This document shows, piece by piece, positions 59,777 to 64,000 of a stretch of 64,000 bases of DNA (position 1 is the stretch's first letter; every line of letters begins with the position of its first letter). The DNA lies in contig NZ_OZ251603.1 of NCBI RefSeq assembly GCF_965243865.1, forward strand, positions 2,604,001-2,668,000, in the 5' to 3' direction. The notes under the pieces were generated by a model. It had not been told where the DNA came from. It saw nothing but the letters and a program-made list of their open reading frames with translations, and did not search any database. The DNA comes from Hyphomicrobium_A sp965243865. Lineage in GTDB: Bacteria; Pseudomonadota; Alphaproteobacteria; Rhizobiales; Hyphomicrobiaceae. The translations under genes and the position numbers were made by a program.

Positions 59777-60763
59777 ATGGCTGACAAGAAAAAGGCGACC
59801 GCCGCGCGCTCGGCGAAGTCTTCGGCTGCTGCTGGCAAGAAGCCGGCGCGCGCCGTTCCTTCTGCGAAAAAGCCGGGTCACTCGGAGGCCAAGCTGGTCG
59901 CGAAAAAGCCGGCTGCTAAGACGGCTGCACCCGTGAAGGGAAAGAAGCCTGTCGCAAAGACAGCAGGAACTGCTCCGACCGTCAAGCACGCCGTCGTCAA
60001 GCCCGCGCTGCACAAGCCTGTCGCCAAGCCGCCGTTGGCGAAGCCGGCCGCCGCGCCGGTTCGCGCTGTCGCTGCCGCCAAGCCCGCTGGCCAGAAGATC
60101 ACCGCTCCGGTGCCGCCGCAGCAGCAGATGACGCCTAAGGCGGTTGCCGAGAAGGCTGCTGCCGCCCGCCAGCTGATGAACGCACAGAAGAAGCCGGTGA
60201 GCCAGCGCCACGGATTCAAGGCGACCGAATTCATCGTCTATCCCGCACACGGCGTCGGCCGCATCGTCGCGATCGAGGAGCAGGAGATCGCCGGCATGGC
60301 GCTCGAGCTCTTTGTGATCAACTTCGAGAAAGAGAAGCTGACGCTGCGCGTGCCGACCGGCAAGCTTGAGAGCGTCGGCATGCGCAAGCTGTCCGAGGAG
60401 CCCGTCGTCAAGAAGGCGATGGAGATTTTGAAGGGCCGCGCCCGCGTGAAGCGCACCATGTGGAGCCGCCGCGCTCAGGAATACGTCGCCAAGATCAACT
60501 CCGGTGATCTCGTGTCGATCGCTGAAGTCGTTCGCGACCTTTACCGCTCCGAGGCACAGCCCGAGCAGTCCTACTCCGAGCGTCAGCTCTATGAGGACGC
60601 GCTCGACCGCATGGCGCGTGAGATTGCTGCCGTCGAGAAACTCGATGAGCGTGGCGCCGTGCAGCGTATCACCGACGTCCTGTCGAAGAGCGCACGTGGC
60701 CGTCGTCTCGCCGCCGAAGCCGAAGAGGCCGGTGGCGACAACGCCGAAACCCGCGCCGCCTAA
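59777..60763 (+). CDS. CarD-family transcription regulator with histone-H1-like N-terminal extension
   Basis: 328 aa. A C-terminal CarD/CdnL part (about 147-310) binds RNA polymerase beta and stabilises open complexes: FKATEFIVYPAHGVGRIVAI, then LRVPTGKLESVGMRKLSEEP and later VVRDLYRSEAQPEQSYSERQ. The first ~145 residues are a Lys/Ala/Pro-rich tail (repeats like KKPAAKTAAP, KPVAKPPLAKP) without acidic residues, similar to eukaryotic H1 tails and likely binding DNA. Usual alphaproteobacterial CarD is about 170-200 aa. ATG 59777 is the natural start; an upstream ATG at 59687 is unsupported. Confidence 0.9.
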   Translation: MADKKKATAARSAKSSAAAGKKPARAVPSAKKPGHSEAKLVAKKPAAKTAAPVKGKKPVAKTAGTAPTVKHAVVKPALHKPVAKPPLAKPAAAPVRAVAAAKPAGQKITAPVPPQQQMTPKAVAEKAAAARQLMNAQKKPVSQRHGFKATEFIVYPAHGVGRIVAIEEQEIAGMALELFVINFEKEKLTLRVPTGKLESVGMRKLSEEPVVKKAMEILKGRARVKRTMWSRRAQEYVAKINSGDLVSIAEVVRDLYRSEAQPEQSYSERQLYEDALDRMAREIAAVEKLDERGAVQRITDVLSKSARGRRLAAEAEEAGGDNAETRAA

Positions 60764-60775
60764 GGCGCACGGTGC

Positions 60776-60796
60776 TCTGCGCGTCATGCGCGCAGA
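60776..60796 (+). terminator. Hairpin between convergent carD and nuclease genes
   Basis: 8-bp perfect stem TCTGCGCG/CGCGCAGA with a 5-base loop. No good T-run on either side, but the position between convergent stops suggests a bidirectional terminator. Confidence 0.45.
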
Positions 60797-60803
60797 ACCG
60801 GTT

Positions 60804-61769
60804 TCAAAGATCGAGAGCGCCTGGTGCCGTCGTCGGCGCCGGGCGCTTTTGCTTTTCTGTCTCGTCTGTTTCTCGCCGCCCGCTGCTCGTCATCGCTTCC
60901 GATGGCGGCATCGTGCGTCCGGGCAATGTCTCATCCGCAGGCACTAGCTGGCTCGGATCCTCGATATCGATGTAAGGGCCGTTGCGATATTGAATCCACC
61001 CGCGCACCTCCACGCGCCGCCCCTCCAGCGCCGCGATGGTCTTTGCCCACTCCGGATGGTCACGCAGCACTTTCTGCTCGATGCCCGCGGTGAAATCGCG
61101 CCTCCAGTCCGCACCGAAGTTCACGTATGTCCGCGCCTTGGTTGCGGTCACCTTCGCAACCTTCCCGGTAACGATCTCGTACGAGTTCCGCCGTCGCATG
61201 AGATCGCCAACCGCGCGCGCCGAGCGCACGCCATAGGCAGCGTTCCCCCAGATGCCGCTTCCCGCTTCGCGCGCAGCGCGCTCGTGTGCCATCAATTCGC
61301 GCATGCAGGCATAGCTGCCCGGCAGCCCATAGGCGCGCGCGTTCCCCGCTAAGAGCATCTCGCCCTGCACCCATACGCGCTCGCCATCCCTGTCGAAGAA
61401 CAGGTGCGCCAGCCGACGGCCATAGCGATCTTGCGCGCGCCCGGACGTCGCCAGCGACACCGACTTGCCCTGCACCATTGCTCGCAGTGCCGCAATCGCC
61501 GCGTCTTCCGGCGGCCATGCCTCCGCACTGGGTGATAGGTCGGGCGAGCGCGGCGCCAGAGCTCCGATGAGGCGCACCTCCCGGTGGTCGTCGAGCAGCA
61601 CCGTCTCGCTGTCGATGACGCGAACGACGGTGTGCCGCGCTCCGCCATCGAGCGTGCACGCAGCTTCTTCGTTCGTTGATGTCGGCTGCGCCGCCTCAGC
61701 GACCGCGGCGGCAAGCACGGTAAGCATGGCCGCAGCGATCCCCCGCGCGCCCAGTGCTACGCGATGCAT
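60804..61769 (-). CDS. Exported thermonuclease-like (SNase-domain) protein
   Basis: 321 aa with signal peptide (about 1-26, ending AEA). An SNase/OB-fold domain (about 45-170) has VVRVIDSETVLLDDHREVRL, IGALAPRSPDLSPSAEAWPP and RAQDRYGRRLAHLFF, with the D21/R35/R87-type positions partly replaced (Ser-Glu after Asp; Ala-Pro), so activity is uncertain. The C-terminal part is another OB-like or uncharacterised region ending KRPAPTTAPG. Convergent with carD. Confidence 0.78.
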   Translation of the reverse strand: MHRVALGARGIAAAMLTVLAAAVAEAAQPTSTNEEAACTLDGGARHTVVRVIDSETVLLDDHREVRLIGALAPRSPDLSPSAEAWPPEDAAIAALRAMVQGKSVSLATSGRAQDRYGRRLAHLFFDRDGERVWVQGEMLLAGNARAYGLPGSYACMRELMAHERAAREAGSGIWGNAAYGVRSARAVGDLMRRRNSYEIVTGKVAKVTATKARTYVNFGADWRRDFTAGIEQKVLRDHPEWAKTIAALEGRRVEVRGWIQYRNGPYIDIEDPSQLVPADETLPGRTMPPSEAMTSSGRRETDETEKQKRPAPTTAPGALDL

Positions 61770-61817
61770 GTCGATCTCCAGACCGCATCATAGCCCAGCC
61801 CCCGCGCGGAAATCTTC

Positions 61818-63341
61818 TCAGAAGAGCGATGGGAACGCCGCTGCATGATGCCAGCCGTCAGGGCCGCCAACGGATGCACCGGCGGCATGGTCGTGATGGC
61901 CGCCCATTAGCAGCGCCACCGCCTCGCTTGGCGTCTCGACCAAGTCCACCGCCAGCATCTCGAGCGCACTGCGCGACAACGGCGCATCGTGGTCGAATAC
62001 CACGCGCTCTATGCCGGCACTTTCGCCGGTGAAGAACCCGCTCACGAGCACCGAGCCGCCCGGTAGCGATAGCAGCAGATCGCGGCCATCGACGCGGAAC
62101 ACAGCTAGGTCCTCAACGCCGATGCCCCCTGTCAGCAGCAGTTCGTCAAAGCCTGCATCGCCCGCCAGATCGATGATCACATCGTCGCCGTCGCCAGGGA
62201 GGTACACATAGCCATCGCTACCGGGCCCTCCGATCAAGGTATCGTTGCCGCCGCCGCCGTAGAGCGTGTCATCGCCGCCCTGGGCGTCGATCATCTCGCC
62301 AAGCGCGGTGCCGATCAGACGGTCATCGCTATCGCTGCCGCCAAAAGCATCGCCGACCACCGCGCGATCATCAGCAAGCAAAGTCGCGGTGCGCTTATCG
62401 GGCTGCGTTTCGCTGTCGCTCGATCTCTGGACGCGGTCGTCTTCGAGCAAGTCGATCTCCTTGCCTAACCGGATGTGGTCGCTCTTCGCATTCCACTGGA
62501 TCCGCTCGATCGAGAACAGATGGTCTATGCCCGCATCATGTGCCGCAATGAAGTTGGGCGATTTGTGCGGAATCCAGTGTCGGTTGAAGGTGATCGTCAC
62601 CTCTCCCGCTCCGGAATAATCGATCACGTCAGTGCCATCGGTCGCATAGCCGAGCTGCGGCTGCCCGCCGTGCACGATGTTGAAGCCGGGCGACCAGCGG
62701 AAAACATCATCGCCGCTCCCGCCGAAATACTTCTCCGTCTGCCTGTCTCCGCCGCCGATGAAGTGATCGTTGCCCTCTCCACCCAAGAGGGTTGTGAAGC
62801 CGTGCGCCACGTGCATCTCGTCGTCGCTTCCCGTCCCCAGCAACGTTGACGTCCCGGGCGACAGGCGCATGCCGTAGGGCAGGCTTTGCGTCGGATCGAG
62901 CCCCGAGTAGTGGAGCAGCGACGAGACGGCAGACGACGAATTGATCGTCGGCGTCGGCGACCCCGGCAGCCCGAGCGCGATGTATGGGTAGTCCTGGGCA
63001 TCGATATCGCGCGCATAAGAAGCCATCGTCTCCCAGGCGCGCATCTCGTCGCCGTTGTAAGCAAGCACCCGGCTACCGCGCAGGTCCGGTGTGCCGATCT
63101 TGTCCGCCAGAGCAGCCCGCGACGCGAGGTTGGCGGTGGCAAGCGAGGTGCGCCCGTCGGAGCCCTCGATCACGAGATAGGTTCCCAGATCAGTCGGGTC
63201 GCGCACGCCCTCCATGACGAACCAGTCGTCTTGCGGCGAAGTGCCGTCGCCCTGCTCGAGAACGAGCTGCATGTGGTCGAAGCCCAGGTGCCCCAGCCCG
63301 AAAAGCTGCACCGGCATCCATTCGATGCGCACCCGCGGCAT
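61818..63341 (-). CDS. RTX-type calcium-binding repeat protein
   Basis: 507 aa, no signal peptide, consistent with type I secretion. Two groups of hemolysin-type nonapeptide repeats: around 190-230 (LLGGEGNDHFIGGG, YFGGSGDDVFRWS) and 335-390 (AQGGDDTLYGGGGNDTLIGG, then GPGSDGYVYLPGDGDDVI), which fold into Ca-binding beta-rolls. The N-terminal ~180 residues are not a family I can name. The C-terminus ends HHDHAAGASVGGPDGWHHAA, unusual for an RTX secretion signal. GAGGGGAA precedes the ATG. Confidence 0.85.
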   Translation of the reverse strand: MPRVRIEWMPVQLFGLGHLGFDHMQLVLEQGDGTSPQDDWFVMEGVRDPTDLGTYLVIEGSDGRTSLATANLASRAALADKIGTPDLRGSRVLAYNGDEMRAWETMASYARDIDAQDYPYIALGLPGSPTPTINSSSAVSSLLHYSGLDPTQSLPYGMRLSPGTSTLLGTGSDDEMHVAHGFTTLLGGEGNDHFIGGGDRQTEKYFGGSGDDVFRWSPGFNIVHGGQPQLGYATDGTDVIDYSGAGEVTITFNRHWIPHKSPNFIAAHDAGIDHLFSIERIQWNAKSDHIRLGKEIDLLEDDRVQRSSDSETQPDKRTATLLADDRAVVGDAFGGSDSDDRLIGTALGEMIDAQGGDDTLYGGGGNDTLIGGPGSDGYVYLPGDGDDVIIDLAGDAGFDELLLTGGIGVEDLAVFRVDGRDLLLSLPGGSVLVSGFFTGESAGIERVVFDHDAPLSRSALEMLAVDLVETPSEAVALLMGGHHDHAAGASVGGPDGWHHAAAFPSLF

Positions 63342-63508
63342 GCTGATTCCCCTCTTAAACCGAAAAGCAACCTAAGGTTGAAATTAATGCCGGTCCATAT
63401 GCGTGAAGCGCGAGACTTCTCGGCTGAACCATGGTTAAAGTGCCGCCGGGACGCGGCCGCGCGATTCCTTCTTGCCACGTCGTTTCGGCCGCGCATCCAA
63501 TCCTTCGA

Positions 63509-63535
63509 GCCCGGCCTTTGCCGGGCTTACTTTTT
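63509..63535 (+). terminator. Orphan intrinsic terminator before tRNA-Arg
   Basis: 7-bp stem GCCCGGC/GCCGGGC with CTTT loop, then TTACTTTTT. It works on the plus strand but no plus-strand gene ends here; a short non-coding transcript from 63342-63508 is possible. Confidence 0.65.
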
Positions 63536-63585
63536 ACGGCCCGGTTGCGCGCATCCTGCTAGAGAGTTAGCTCAACACGGCGTCA

Positions 63586-63662
63586 GGCCCCGTAGCTCAG
63601 CCGGATAGAGCACCAGATTCCTAATCTGGGGGTCACAGGTTCAAATCCTGTCGGGGTCACCA
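63586..63662 (+). tRNA. tRNA-Arg (anticodon CCT)
   Basis: 77-nt cloverleaf: acceptor GGCCCCG/CGGGGTC, D-arm AGCTCAGCCGGATAGAGC, anticodon stem CCAGA/TCTGG with loop TTCCTAA (anticodon CCT), T-arm ACAGG TTCAAAT CCTGT, encoded CCA end. Decodes AGG. tRNA-Arg genes are common integration targets, but no integrase follows within the window. Confidence 0.97.
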
Positions 63663-64000
63663 GCGCGCTTGATGTGGTGGTCGTTTTCCGTATGCCACCC
63701 CCGCGTCTTCTTCAGGCATCCCTGCTGCTGCCAATTCGTCTCCAGTGCGCCGCCGCAAGCCGCACGAAATCACTACGGCCGATCTCGACAGTGGGAGGTT
63801 GCCGGATGGCAACCGGGGAGTGAAAGCGGCGCGTTTCGGGAATTTGCAAATGTGCCGCAAGGGCGTCGTTCCCCTCCGGCGGGCCGGCTACGGCAATTTC
63901 AGTCGCAGAGCATCAGGAAGAGATTCCCTCGGCGTTACGCGCACTTGAAATGCGCAGACGCTCTTTTCCTGAGGGTGCCATTCCCGTGACAGCGCGGGAG
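63663..64000 (+). other. Unassigned 338 bp after the tRNA
   Basis: No supported gene, RNA or repeat recognised. Short frames on the plus strand show no domain, signal peptide or ribosome-binding site. Confidence 0.5.

Noticed and set aside
63586..64000. tRNA-Arg as attachment site of an integrated element
   Set aside because: No integrase, and no 3'-tRNA repeat was seen within the window.

Overview
The window looks like a chromosomal segment of an alphaproteobacterium of the order Hyphomicrobiales (Rhizobiales), possibly near Hyphomicrobium. The basis is gene order and protein type: xerD-accA, aroK-aroB-corC, bolA/J-domain/cobS-cobT and Suv3-like helicase/S4/fdxA/carD are typical neighbourhoods of that order. 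The genus is inference only.

Bases 1 to about 34,430 form a dense heavy-metal and metalloid resistance island. From the left it holds: a czcCBA-type Zn/Co/Cd efflux operon with czcD and small accessory genes (the czcA end runs off the window); a divergent two-component system whose response regulator appears to start at ATT; an arsR-arsenite permease pair with a clear palindromic operator; an integrase relic; a cadA/pbrA-lspA-DUF411 operon divergent from a MerR regulator, with a 19-bp-spacer MerR promoter; a FixH-like-cusB-cusA copper/silver efflux operon; a third HME-RND pump with an unusual membrane-fusion protein; two DUF305 proteins; and a CsoR-controlled operon that couples a 62-aa Cys/His-rich protein, a YHS-bearing CopA ATPase, a CDF transporter lacking both usual site-A aspartates, and a permuted ATP-grasp ligase resembling eukaryotic glutathione synthetase. 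A scrambled, nearly identical fragment of the ATP-grasp gene lies inverted 11 kb upstream. Relics, gene-free stretches and orphan terminators fit assembly by repeated transfer.

Bases from about 34,500 to 64,000 are core chromosome: a VOC protein, a saccharopine-dehydrogenase-like protein, a UPF0114 membrane protein, three tandem YafK/YkuD-type L,D-transpeptidase-family genes, accA, xerD, a large secreted helical protein with a 48-aa membrane protein, aroK-aroB, a CorC-like transporter, bolA, a J-domain protein, cobST, a phytase-esterase-like protein, rpmB, a DUF3108 protein, a Suv3-like helicase, an S4 RNA-binding protein, fdxA, a CarD with a long histone-H1-like N-terminus, a nuclease-domain protein, an RTX-repeat protein and tRNA-Arg(CCT).

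The strongest candidates for something undescribed are two. (1) A roughly 100-115 bp three-hairpin repeat in four copies, three of them directly after the stop codons of minus-strand genes (a fourth in tandem). Stem sequences differ between copies but pairing is kept by compensatory changes, which points to a structured RNA. I saw no copy in the metal island. (2) The translationally coupled copA-CDF-ATP-grasp operon under dual CsoR operators.
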